Assembly (NCBI GenBank): GCA_944382805.1
Contig: CALWNS010000152.1
Location: forward strand, 1-7,503
Direction of reading: 5' to 3'
DNA: 7,503 nt
Source of the DNA: an uncultured Gemmiger sp.
GTDB lineage: Bacteria; Bacillota; Clostridia; Oscillospirales; Ruminococcaceae
Shown: in pieces, positions 1-5,905 of the stretch
Numbering within the stretch: position 1 is the first letter of the stretch
Layout: each line of letters starts with the position of its first letter
Program-made: the position numbers and the translations under genes
The notes under the pieces: model-generated
Told to the model about the DNA's origin: nothing
Database searches by the model: none
Seen by the model: the letters and a program-made list of their open reading frames with translations, nothing else

Positions 1-660
1 ATCAGCTTCAGCATCCAGAGCGGGGCCGGCTTTACCGGCGGCGTGGCCAACATCACGGTCAACCTGGTGGGCGCGGGGGCCGTTTCGGGCAGCGCGGTGT
101 CCGGCAGCACCAGCATTTCGGTGCCCATCAGCCAGCCCGACCGCTTTGAGGTCGGCCAGCTGCAGCTGACCGACAGCATCTACCTGGGCGATACGGCCAC
201 CGTCACGCTCAACTTTGTGAACAAGGGGCGCAACCCGGTCGCCAACCTGGAGGCTTCCATCACCGGCGAAAACCTGGGCGCCGAGCTGACGCAGCAGTAC
301 ATTGGCAACGTGGCCGCCGGCACCGAAAACAGCGTCGATTTTGACCTGTACCCCACCCAGGCCGGCACGCTCAACGGCAGCATCGTGCTGACCTACGAGG
401 CCGAGGACGGCTCGGTCAAGACCGTGAACAAGGATTTTTCGCTGACCGTGATGGAGATGCCGGTCTATGACGACCCGAGCGCGATGGACCCCGGCATGGT
501 GGAACCGGAGCAGCCGGCCGGGTTCCCGGTGTTCGGCATTGTGCTGATCGTGGTGCTGGTCGTGGTGGTGGCCGTGGTGATCGTTGTGATCGTGCGCCGC
601 AAGCGCAAGAAGGCCGCCGCCCTGGCCCGCCTGGAGGGCGACGAGGATGAAGATCTCTGA
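1..660 (+). CDS. C-terminal part of a surface-anchored Ig-like (CARDB/COG1361-type) protein
   Basis: The reading frame is open from base 1, so the gene starts upstream of the window; a GTG at 43 is internal, not a convincing start, and has no ribosome-binding site. The visible 219 residues begin with a Gly/Ser/Val-rich beta stretch, then a beta-sandwich-like domain (about residues 48-150) whose layout (LGDTATVTLNFVNKG near the start, a QAGTLNGSIVLTY strand late) resembles CARDB/NEW3-type Ig folds. A short acidic Pro-rich linker follows, then one hydrophobic helix (nt 523-594), a basic stop-transfer RRKRKK and an acidic tail. That is the topology of a protein displayed outside the membrane and anchored at its C-terminus. 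It overlaps the next gene, an ABC permease, by 14 nt, so the two are probably translationally coupled. Proteins of this type often sit beside MacB-like exporters, probably as an extracellular or adaptor component; the exact role is inferred. The family call is from fold-like features only. Confidence 0.75.
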   Translation: MSFSIQSGAGFTGGVANITVNLVGAGAVSGSAVSGSTSISVPISQPDRFEVGQLQLTDSIYLGDTATVTLNFVNKGRNPVANLEASITGENLGAELTQQYIGNVAAGTENSVDFDLYPTQAGTLNGSIVLTYEAEDGSVKTVNKDFSLTVMEMPVYDDPSAMDPGMVEPEQPAGFPVFGIVLIVVLVVVVAVVIVVIVRRKRKKAAALARLEGDEDEDL

Positions 661-2107
661 CCAGGTGGCGCTGGCCGCCAAAAACCTTTCCCGCCGCAAG
701 GGGCGCACCGCGCTGACCGTGATCGGCGTGGTGGTAGGCACCTGCGCGGTCATTGTGATGATCAGCCTGGGCATTGCGCAGAACAAAGCGTATGACGAAA
801 TGCTGTCCACCTGGGGCGACCTGACCCAAATCCAGGTATACGGCGGCGGCATGGGCGTTTCGGTATCGGTGGGCAGCGTGACGGTAAGTTCGTCGTCCAG
901 CGACGAGCCGGCCAAGCTGGACGACGAGATGATCGGCATATTCAAGTCGATGGATCACGTGGTGGCGGCCACCCCCTACTACGAGGGCTACAACCTGCAG
1001 GGGCGCATCAGCTCCGGCATGAACGAGCGCTACCAGATCACCGGCCTGTACAACCTGTACGGCATCGACCCGGCCGCCATGGAGCCGATGGGCTTCCAGC
1101 TGACCGAGGGCGAATGGCTTTCGGACACGGCCAACTACGGCAAGGATACGCTGCCGGTGCTGGTCGGCCCCGCCACGGGCTATAGCTTTGAGGACACACG
1201 CCGCAGCTACTCTTCGTCCAAGCGGTACCGCTGGCAGGGCCAGACCGACGCCATGGGCAACGAACTGCCGCCCTTTGTGGACGTGAACAAGGACGACATG
1301 ACGCTGACTTTGTCCGACGGCGACCCCGAAGCGCCCAAGGAAAAGACCTGGAAGCTGAAGGTCGTGGGCGTGATGGCCATGGACGAAAAGAACTATTGGA
1401 CGCAGAGCGGCATTGTGCTGCGCCTGAAAGACATGAAGATGCTGATGGAGGAGTGCGACGACCTGACCGGCAACAGCTACAACGACACGACCGAGTACCA
1501 GAACGTCTATGTCAAGGTAGACGATATGGACAACGTGGATGAGGTGAGCGACGCCATTAAGGAATACGGGTTCGGCACCTACTCGATGGCGGACACGCGC
1601 AAAGAGATGCAGAAGCAGGTGGCCCGCAACCAGATGATGCTGGGCGGCCTGGCGGCCATCAGCCTGTTTGTGGCGGCGCTGAACATCGCCAACACCATGA
1701 CCATGGCCATCTACGAGCGCACGCGCGAGATCGGCGTGATGAAGGTGCTGGGCTGCGAGCTGAAAAACATCCGCCGGATGTTTTTGATCGAAAGCGGGTT
1801 CATCGGCTTTATCGGCGGCGTGGTGGGCGCGGTTTTAAGCTGGGGCGTGAGCCTGGTGCTCAACAACCTGATGACCATCGCCAGCCTTTTGATGATGCTG
1901 CTGCAAAGCATGGGCGTCCAGGCCAACATCGATTTAAGCTTTTTGCTGAACATGAGCGGCACGGGGTCCTCGACCATGTCGGTCATCCCGCTGTGGCTGG
2001 TGGGGGCGGCGCTGGTGTTTGCCACCGTGATCGGCATTTTGTCCGGCATTGCGCCGGCCAACCGCGCCGTGCGCATCAGCGCGTTGGAGGCCATCCGGCA
2101 CGAGTGA
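647..2107 (+). CDS. ABC transporter permease, MacB/FtsX family
   Basis: A 486-residue membrane subunit of an ABC exporter. TM1 is at about residues 21-43 (LTVIGVVVGTCAVIVMISLG), preceded by the typical cytoplasmic lead-in with an NLSRRKGR motif. A large extracytoplasmic MacB-type core domain spans about 45-325. The C-terminal FtsX domain has three more helices at about 331-355, 378-402 and 445-470. Between TM2 and TM3 lies the family signature YERTREIGVMKVLG, the coupling region that meets the ATPase; the C-terminus ends in the usual NRAVRISALEAIRHE. At 486 residues it is longer than many MacB-like permeases (about 400), with the extra length in the extracytoplasmic part. The ATG at 647 is supported by GGAGGG at 633-638 with 8 nt spacing, inside the end of the upstream gene. 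No ATPase lies in the window; it is expected upstream in the same operon. The substrate is unknown; such systems export peptides, lipoproteins or toxic compounds, or act in envelope stress. Confidence 0.92.
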   Translation: MKISDQVALAAKNLSRRKGRTALTVIGVVVGTCAVIVMISLGIAQNKAYDEMLSTWGDLTQIQVYGGGMGVSVSVGSVTVSSSSSDEPAKLDDEMIGIFKSMDHVVAATPYYEGYNLQGRISSGMNERYQITGLYNLYGIDPAAMEPMGFQLTEGEWLSDTANYGKDTLPVLVGPATGYSFEDTRRSYSSSKRYRWQGQTDAMGNELPPFVDVNKDDMTLTLSDGDPEAPKEKTWKLKVVGVMAMDEKNYWTQSGIVLRLKDMKMLMEECDDLTGNSYNDTTEYQNVYVKVDDMDNVDEVSDAIKEYGFGTYSMADTRKEMQKQVARNQMMLGGLAAISLFVAALNIANTMTMAIYERTREIGVMKVLGCELKNIRRMFLIESGFIGFIGGVVGAVLSWGVSLVLNNLMTIASLLMMLLQSMGVQANIDLSFLLNMSGTGSSTMSVIPLWLVGAALVFATVIGILSGIAPANRAVRISALEAIRHE

Positions 2108-2131
2108 TCGTTCCCGCATTTCGTTTCTTTT

Positions 2132-2160
2132 ACGCCCGGCTTCCCGCCGGGCGTTTTTTT
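2132..2160 (+). terminator. Rho-independent terminator of the ABC operon
   Basis: A perfect 9-bp stem (ACGCCCGGC at 2132-2140 with GCCGGGCGT at 2146-2154), loop TTCCC, runs directly into seven T. It lies 25 nt after the permease stop codon and ends the rightward operon. Confidence 0.92.
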
Positions 2161-2181
2161 GCACGGCGGCCCGCGCCGCGC

Positions 2182-2219
2182 AAAAAAACAGCGGCCCGCG
2201 CCGGATGGCGGGGGCCGCT
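2182..2219 (-). terminator. Rho-independent terminator of rny
   Basis: On the minus strand AGCGGCCC (2219-2212) pairs with GGGCCGCT (2197-2190), partly extended by inner GC pairs across a bulge, followed by G and seven T (2188-2182). It sits 14 nt past the rny stop and faces the terminator of the convergent ABC operon. Confidence 0.85.
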
Positions 2220-2232
2220 TGCTTTATGCGGT

Positions 2233-3789
2233 TTATTTGGCGTATTCGGTGGCGCGGCTTTCGCGGATCACGCTGACCTTGATCTGGCCGGGGTAATCCA
2301 GCTCGTCCTCGATCTTTTTGGCAATGCTGCGCGCCAGCAGGATGACCTGGTCGTCGCCCACACGGTCGGGCTGCACCAGGATGCGCACCTCGCGCCCGGC
2401 CTGCACGGCGTAGGCGCTTTCCACGCCGTCAAAGCCGTTGCACAGGCTTTCCAGCGTTTCCAGGCGCTTGATATAGCTTTCCATGTTTTCGCGCCGGGCG
2501 CCGGGGCGGGCCGCGCTGATGGCGTCGGCCGCCATGATGATAAAGGCCAGCGCGCTCTTGGGTTCCACATCGCCGTGGTGCGCCTCGATGGCGTGGATGA
2601 CGGCCGGGTTTTCGCGGTACTTTTTGCAGATATCCACGCCGATCTGCACGTGGCTGCCCTCGATCTCGTGGTCGAGCGCCTTGCCGATGTCATGCAGCAG
2701 GCCGGCGCGGCGGGCCTGCTGGACGTTCACGCCCAGCTCCCCGGCCATCAGGCCGGCCAGCCAGGCAACCTCCAAACTGTGGGAAAGCACGTTCTGGCCG
2801 TAGCTGGTGCGGTACTTCAGCCGGCCGATCAGCTTGACCAGGTCCGGGTGCAGGCTGTGGATGCCCAGGTCCATCACGACCTTTTCGCCCTCGCGCTTCA
2901 TCTGCAGTTCCAGTTCGCGGCGGCACTTGTCCACCGTTTCCTCGATGCGGGCGGGGTGGATGCGGCCGTCCGCGATCAGGCGCTCCAGCGTCAGGCGGGC
3001 GATCTCGCGCCGGGTCTGGTCAAAGCTGGACAGGGTGATGGCCTCCGGCGTATCGTCAATGATCAAATCGCAGCCGGTGGCGGTCTCCAGCGCGCGGATG
3101 TTGCGGCCCTCGCGGCCGATGATGCGGCCCTTCATCTCGTCGGACGGCAGCGGCACCACGCTGACGGTGGCTTCGCTGGTGGCGTCCGCCGCACAGCGGG
3201 CAATGGCCTGGCCGATCATCTCGCGCGCGATGGTATCGCATTCGTCCTTCATGTTGGCCTGGTAGGCGGCCACACGCATGGCTTTTTCGTGGGTCAGCTC
3301 GTCGTCGATCTGCTTGAGCAGCACGGCGCGGGCGTCCTCCTGGGACATGGCGGCGATGGCCTCCAGCTTTTCGACCTGGCGCAGCTTGAGCTGTTCCAGC
3401 TCGTCCAGGCGAGCCTGTACCAGCTCGGCGCGCTTTTTCAGGTCCTCCTCCTTGCGCTCCATGGCGGCGGTGCGCTTGTCCAGCGCTTCCTCCTTTTGGT
3501 CCATGCGGCGCTCCTGGCGGCTGATCTCGGCGCGGCGGTCCTTGATCTCCTTGTCGGCCTCCGCTTTCAGGCGGAAAGCCTCGTCCTTGGCTTCAACAAT
3601 GGTTTCTTTGCGTTTTTGTTCGGCTGATTTGATCGCGTCGTTGACGATCCGCTTGGCTGCCTCCTCCGCAGAGCCGAGCTTGGCTTCGGCCGTGCGCTTA
3701 CGGTAAGTGACGCCCAGGAAAAAACAGAGCGCCCCCACGGCGGCGGCAACGAACACGACCACCAGCACCGTAGTGATGGGATCGAGCAT
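2233..3789 (-). CDS. rny: Ribonuclease Y (membrane-anchored endoribonuclease)
   Basis: 518 residues, matching the usual length of about 520. RNase Y starts bulk mRNA decay in many Gram-positive bacteria by endonucleolytic cleavage at the inner face of the membrane, with degradosome-like partners. Domains in order: an N-terminal membrane anchor (about residues 5-27) followed by basic residues; a long charged coiled coil (about 35-195, dense in E/K/R/A); a KH RNA-binding domain with the GxxG-type motif GRIIGREGRN at 221-230; and an HD domain with the metal-binding HD pair at 366-367 (GLLHDIGKALDHE) and the later EAHHGD at 402-407; then the conserved C-terminal region ending SVIRESRATEYAK. No key residue is missing. 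The ATG at 3789 is supported by a minus-strand GAGGAGT about 10 nt upstream (3799-3805). It appears monocistronic: own promoter at 4122-4150, own terminator, and a very long leader. In many Firmicutes rny follows recA; here it does not, and recA is not in the window. Confidence 0.98.
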   Translation of the reverse strand: MLDPITTVLVVVFVAAAVGALCFFLGVTYRKRTAEAKLGSAEEAAKRIVNDAIKSAEQKRKETIVEAKDEAFRLKAEADKEIKDRRAEISRQERRMDQKEEALDKRTAAMERKEEDLKKRAELVQARLDELEQLKLRQVEKLEAIAAMSQEDARAVLLKQIDDELTHEKAMRVAAYQANMKDECDTIAREMIGQAIARCAADATSEATVSVVPLPSDEMKGRIIGREGRNIRALETATGCDLIIDDTPEAITLSSFDQTRREIARLTLERLIADGRIHPARIEETVDKCRRELELQMKREGEKVVMDLGIHSLHPDLVKLIGRLKYRTSYGQNVLSHSLEVAWLAGLMAGELGVNVQQARRAGLLHDIGKALDHEIEGSHVQIGVDICKKYRENPAVIHAIEAHHGDVEPKSALAFIIMAADAISAARPGARRENMESYIKRLETLESLCNGFDGVESAYAVQAGREVRILVQPDRVGDDQVILLARSIAKKIEDELDYPGQIKVSVIRESRATEYAK

Positions 3790-4115
3790 TTGTTGTCAAC
3801 TCCTCATTAGAAATGGTTGCAAACGAGGAGCGCTGCCGGGACAGGGGCGTTCGATTATTCGATGATCCGTATATTTTGGAGGCCCGCAGCGCCATACCAA
3901 AAAGCGCCGCACCGGGGCGGGCGCACGGCAAAACGCCCGCGCAAACGGCGGGCCTGCCGGGCGTGCCCCGGAAAACACATCCAAAGAAACAGCGCGCGCG
4001 GCCTGGCGGCCGCAGGCGTGAAACCAAATAAAACGGGCGCCCGCTTGGCAGCGGCCCCCCGGCAAAGCAGGCGGCTCGCACACAGCGCAAGCGGCCCCTT
4101 TGCCGTTTGTATACT
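3790..4115 (-). promoter_or_regulatory. Long GC-rich structured leader of rny (possible attenuator or small RNA)
   Basis: About 325 nt separate the predicted transcription start (near 4115) from the rny start codon. No convincing small gene is seen: the open frames here lack ribosome-binding sites and family resemblance. On the minus strand two sets of pairings compete. Set one is 4103-4108 with 4031-4036 (6 bp) enclosing 4088-4094 with 4041-4047 (7 bp). Set two is 4098-4105 with 4060-4067 (8 bp), which overlaps or crosses set one. Further down, ACGCCCG at 3964-3958 can pair with 3939-3933, or 3953-3948 with 3940-3935, each followed by TTTT (3933-3930). GCGCC/GGCGC (3924-3920 with 3908-3904) is followed by TTTTT (3903-3899). 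These could be attenuators, or the end of a separate RNA of about 215 nt. In DNA this GC-rich some hairpins arise by chance, so function is unproven. Confidence 0.4.
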
Positions 4116-4121
4116 ATTTAT

Positions 4122-4150
4122 AGTTTATCCATATTTGGGGTGCTTGTCAA
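4122..4150 (-). promoter_or_regulatory. Sigma-A promoter upstream of rny
   Basis: On the minus strand a perfect TTGACA (4150-4145), a 17-bp spacer and TAAACT (4127-4122), in an AT-rich patch within otherwise GC-rich DNA. The predicted start is near 4115. It is the only strong promoter I see between the OadG-like gene and rny. Confidence 0.75.
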
Positions 4151-4166
4151 GGGAAAGCGGGCCGGG

Positions 4167-4186
4167 TTCGGAAAGATTCGGAAAGA
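4167..4186. repeat. Tandem 10-bp repeat beside the rny promoter
   Basis: Two perfect head-to-tail copies of TTCGGAAAGA. Read toward rny they are TCTTTCCGAA twice, ending 16 bp upstream of the -35 box. A degenerate half copy (GCTTTCCC) fills part of the gap to the -35. The position suits an activator or upstream regulatory site, but no regulator is known to me. Confidence 0.5.
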
Positions 4187-4207
4187 ATGCCGGGAGGAAG
4201 CGCACGC

Positions 4208-4245
4208 AAAAGCGCCGCCGCCCCTGCCTGCGGCAGGGGCGGCGG
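4208..4245 (-). terminator. Terminator of the OadG-like gene
   Basis: A perfect 14-bp GC-only-like stem (CCGCCGCCCCTGCC at 4215-4228 with its complement at 4232-4245) and a 3-nt loop. On the minus strand it is followed by CGC and four T. It lies 24 nt after the stop codon. The T tract is short, but the stem is very strong. Confidence 0.75.
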
Positions 4246-4269
4246 TGAATATTGCGGCAAAATGCGGGG

Positions 4270-4617
4270 TCAGATACTGAACGGCGTGGTGTTGGCCTCC
4301 ACGCCGGCATCGCCCCAAAGGCCGCGGCGGGACGCCGCCGGCCGGGCCGCACGGCGGATGCCGCGCACGGCGGCGGCGCCGCCCTCCAGGCAGGCAACGG
4401 CGGCGGCGATGGCGGCCACGACTTCGGCCGGGATGCCGGTTTCCACCCGCGGTGCGGGGGCCGGGGCTTTGGGCGCGCGGGCCGCGCGCGGGGCCGGCTC
4501 CGGCTTGGGCTGCGGCGCGGGGACCGGGGCGCTCATCTGGCGTTCCAGCAGGGCGATGACCGCCACGCACACCGCCATTACGGCGACCAGGATCACAAGA
4601 CCCATTGCGTCATTCAT
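4270..4617 (-). CDS. OadG-like small membrane protein (sodium-pump decarboxylase gamma-type)
   Basis: 115 residues: one N-terminal membrane helix (about 5-24), a Pro/Ala/Lys linker (about 29-58), then a short C-terminal module (62-115) beginning IPAEVVAAIAAAVACLEGG, followed by an Arg-rich VRGIRRAARP stretch and a W-containing tail GLWGDAGVEANTTPF. This matches oxaloacetate/methylmalonyl-CoA decarboxylase gamma subunits, whose one-helix proteins assemble the membrane beta subunit with the carboxyltransferase alpha subunit and carry a conserved Trp near the end. No alpha, beta or biotin-carrier gene is nearby, so it is an orphan; the partner genes may be elsewhere or the protein may have another scaffolding role. 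The start at 4617 has an excellent AAGGAGG (4632-4626) with 8 nt spacing. It has its own promoter (-10 at 4689-4684) and terminator. Family call moderate, based on layout and the C-terminal pattern. Confidence 0.65.
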   Translation of the reverse strand: MNDAMGLVILVAVMAVCVAVIALLERQMSAPVPAPQPKPEPAPRAARAPKAPAPAPRVETGIPAEVVAAIAAAVACLEGGAAAVRGIRRAARPAASRRGLWGDAGVEANTTPFSI

Positions 4618-4683
4618 TGGTACTTCCTCCTTACAGGTTCCGGCGGGCGCAGCCCGGCCGGGGACGTTTCGTTATGTACTTGT

Positions 4684-4692
4684 ATTATACCA
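4684..4692 (-). promoter_or_regulatory. Extended -10 promoter of the OadG-like gene
   Basis: On the minus strand TGG-TATAAT (4692-4684) is a perfect -10 with an upstream TG. The hexamer 17 bp further upstream (TACCCA, 4712-4707) is a poor -35, consistent with an extended -10 promoter. The predicted leader is about 60 nt. Confidence 0.65.
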
Positions 4693-4767
4693 CAGCACGC
4701 GCCCCTTGGGTAGGGGGCGAAAGCAAAACTGCGGCAAAAATTTGCCCGGCTCTCCCCCGCCCCAGGC

Positions 4768-5346
4768 TCAGGCCCGGCCGTCCTGTTTTTTGCCTTCGCA
4801 CGTTTTGCTCAGCTTGGCCAGGAACGCCAGCAGCTGGGCAAAGCCAAAGCCCATAGCCACCATGGCGACGATCAGGGCGAAGCCTTCGACCGAGGGGAAC
4901 GCATCGGCCGCCAGGTAAGCCAGCGCATAGACGCCGGAGCAGTATTCGAACATGATGGTGGCCTGCGGCGGGCGGGACGGCTCGCTGCTCTGCGCCGCCT
5001 TGATCGCGCTTACCAGGCCGCCTACCGCGAACATCACGGTCAGGTACAGCGAGATCGCGCCCAGCAGCGCCAGCACCAGTTCCAGGTCATGCCCGGCCAG
5101 GAACGGGCCGGCCGCATAGGCCGCCACGCCCAGGATCGCACTCTTCCAGGAATTGTTCAGCCAGGCGCCGTCCTTGCGGTACAAAAAGCCGGTCAGGCCC
5201 AGCAGCAGCGCCGTCACGCCGAACAGCACGCTGTTAAGCACGCCCCACGGCAGCAGGATGCTGCCCGCCAGGCCGGTCACACAGGCCGCCATCAGCAGGC
5301 GGATGGGGGTATAAAAGCGGGTCAAGTCTTTGTTGGGTCTCGGCAT
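4768..5346 (-). CDS. Multi-pass membrane protein of unknown function
   Basis: 192 residues with about six hydrophobic segments: roughly 12-30, 32-51, 62-80, 84-108 (ending before AIKAAQSSEPSRPPQ), 122-136 and 143-168, then a basic C-terminal tail KLSKTCEGKKQDGRA. The N-terminus MPRPNKDLTRF is short and basic, consistent with a cytoplasmic start and no cleaved signal. I chose ATG 5346 over a farther in-frame ATG at 5430 because AGGAGG (5362-5357) lies 10 nt before it and because 5430 overlaps the predicted -35 box. No catalytic or transport motif is recognisable and I cannot name a family. It has its own promoter (5402-5430), and no neighbour suggests a pathway. No convincing terminator follows; transcription may continue toward the OadG-like gene. 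Confidence 0.85.
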   Translation of the reverse strand: MPRPNKDLTRFYTPIRLLMAACVTGLAGSILLPWGVLNSVLFGVTALLLGLTGFLYRKDGAWLNNSWKSAILGVAAYAAGPFLAGHDLELVLALLGAISLYLTVMFAVGGLVSAIKAAQSSEPSRPPQATIMFEYCSGVYALAYLAADAFPSVEGFALIVAMVAMGFGFAQLLAFLAKLSKTCEGKKQDGRA

Positions 5347-5367
5347 AGCGAAACAGCCTCCTAGCTG

Positions 5368-5386
5368 GCCCGGCGCAGTGCCGGGC
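5368..5386 (-). promoter_or_regulatory. Leader hairpin next to the ribosome-binding site of the membrane-protein gene
   Basis: A perfect 7-bp stem GCCCGGC (5368-5374) / GCCGGGC (5380-5386) with a 5-nt loop sits in the short 5' leader, ending 5 nt before the AGGAGG. On the minus strand a run of T precedes it rather than follows it, so it is not a terminator for this gene. It may stabilise the mRNA or affect initiation. Confidence 0.4.
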
Positions 5387-5401
5387 AAAAAGTCTGTTAC
5401 C

Positions 5402-5430
5402 ATCATAGCACAATTGCGCGCGGCAGGCAA
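5402..5430 (-). promoter_or_regulatory. Sigma-A promoter of the membrane-protein gene
   Basis: On the minus strand TTGCCT (5430-5425), a 17-bp spacer and TATGAT (5407-5402). The predicted start is near 5395, giving a leader of about 50 nt. It is divergent from the tRNA promoter at 5516-5544. Confidence 0.7.
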
Positions 5431-5515
5431 GGCGCACCGGGCGCACAGGCGGGCGGAGAGGTTTGTGGATTTTTGCAGCTGATTTTTGTAAAACGGGGAA
5501 CGGAGATTTTTGGCA

Positions 5516-5544
5516 TTGACGCGCCCGGCTGGTTGTGGTATAAT
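5516..5544 (+). promoter_or_regulatory. Strong sigma-A promoter driving the tRNA-Arg locus
   Basis: TTGACG (5516-5521), exactly 17 bp, then perfect TATAAT (5539-5544) with an upstream TGG extended -10. It is about 52 nt upstream of the broken tRNA. I see no terminator between it and the intact tRNA-Arg at 5829, so it may transcribe both. Confidence 0.85.
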
Positions 5545-5596
5545 AAGCCTTACGCAAGGTAGCCGGCACAGCGTTTGCCCGGCCCCCTGCCCATAT

Positions 5597-5635
5597 GCGG
5601 TCGTAGCTCAGCTGGATAGAGCGTTGGACTCCGAC
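5597..5635 (+). pseudogene. 5' half of a tRNA-Arg(CCG), cut after the anticodon loop
   Basis: The order is that of a tRNA: acceptor 5' strand GCGGTCG (5597-5603), TA, D stem GCTC/GAGC (5606-5609, 5619-5622) with loop AGCTGGATA, anticodon stem 5' strand TTGGA (5624-5628) and loop CTCCGAC (5629-5635) with anticodon CCG at 5631-5633. The next bases should be TCCAA to close the anticodon stem; instead the sequence reads AACGG. No T arm and no 3' acceptor strand CGACCGC follow. It matches the intact tRNA-Arg at 5829 in 33 of 39 positions. Its good promoter suggests it was once a working resident gene. It is a relic of recombination, not an intron-containing gene, since the 3' exon is not found downstream in the window. 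Confidence 0.8.
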
Positions 5636-5684
5636 AACGGTGACACGGTGGCATTGTCTCCGGTTTTTTGGCGTTGTATCGCTT

Positions 5685-5738
5685 GAAAATTTGGCTTCGC
5701 GCCAAATTTTCCGGTGGTCTGACCACGAACTGACCACC
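5685..5738. repeat. 11-bp hairpin and clustered TGACCAC repeats between the two tRNAs
   Basis: A perfect inverted repeat GAAAATTTGGC (5685-5695) / GCCAAATTTTC (5701-5711) with loop TTCGC is followed at once by GGTGGTC (5713-5719), complementary to GACCACC (5732-5738). TGACCAC also occurs as a direct repeat at 5720-5726 and 5731-5737, 11 bp apart. No T run follows the hairpin, so it is not a clear terminator. The spacing and location at a presumed element end resemble recombinase or accessory-protein binding sites; this is inference. Confidence 0.6.
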
Positions 5739-5828
5739 ATTGATTTGTCGCCGCTTTATGGATGAATCAATCTTAGTGTTGATTTGCCTCAATCTTTTTT
5801 CTCTTGTTATCATCATTTTTTCTAATAT

Positions 5829-5905
5829 GCGCTCGTGGCGCAGCTGGATAGCGCGTGTGACTCCGACTCACAAGGCCGCAGGTTCGAATCCTGTCGGGCG
5901 CACCA
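5829..5905 (+). tRNA. tRNA-Arg(CCG)
   Basis: A complete 77-nt cloverleaf: acceptor GCGCTCG (5829-5835) with CGGGCGC (5895-5901, one G-T pair), D stem GCGC/GCGC, anticodon stem TGTGA/TCACA, loop CTCCGAC with anticodon CCG at 5863-5865, variable AGGCC, T stem GCAGG/CCTGT with loop TTCGAAT, discriminator A and encoded CCA (5903-5905). It reads CGG arginine codons. It has no convincing promoter of its own in the preceding 60 bp (TTGATT at 5779-5784 lacks a well-placed -10), so it probably relies on the promoter at 5516. It differs from the broken copy by a compensatory D-stem pair (T-A to G-C), so it is an independent lineage rather than a fresh duplicate. Confidence 0.96.

Noticed and set aside
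138..144. CGACCGC, the expected 3' acceptor strand of the broken tRNA
   Set aside because: It lies in the Ig-like protein coding sequence, upstream of the tRNA and without a T arm before it; a chance 7-mer.
416..958. A minus-strand open frame of 180 codons across the Ig-like protein/permease junction
   Set aside because: His/Arg/Pro-rich shadow of two real plus-strand genes with no start signals.
1993..3627. A 544-codon open frame on the plus strand, antisense to rny
   Set aside because: rny on the other strand is unmistakable with full domains. The antisense frame is low-complexity, begins inside the permease gene and has no ribosome-binding site; GC-rich codon use explains it.
3796..4090. 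Minus-strand open frames between the rny promoter and rny as a possible upstream gene
   Set aside because: Composition is Ala/Arg/Pro/Cys-rich, no ribosome-binding site, and overlapping frames are equally open; the region is better read as a structured leader.
4022..4115. 6S RNA or another known small RNA upstream of rny
   Set aside because: Promoter and weak terminator spacing would suit a roughly 200-nt RNA, but I do not see the long rod with central bubble expected of 6S RNA.
4735..4760. GGCAAATTTTTGCC as a terminator after the membrane-protein gene
   Set aside because: The stem leaves almost no loop and there is no following T tract on the minus strand.
5597..5905. A tRNA-Arg interrupted by a group I intron
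   Set aside because: The 3' half completing the first tRNA (TCCAA ... CGACCGC) is absent; the next T arm belongs to a tRNA with its own complete 5' half, and 193 bp is too short and lacks recognisable intron core elements.
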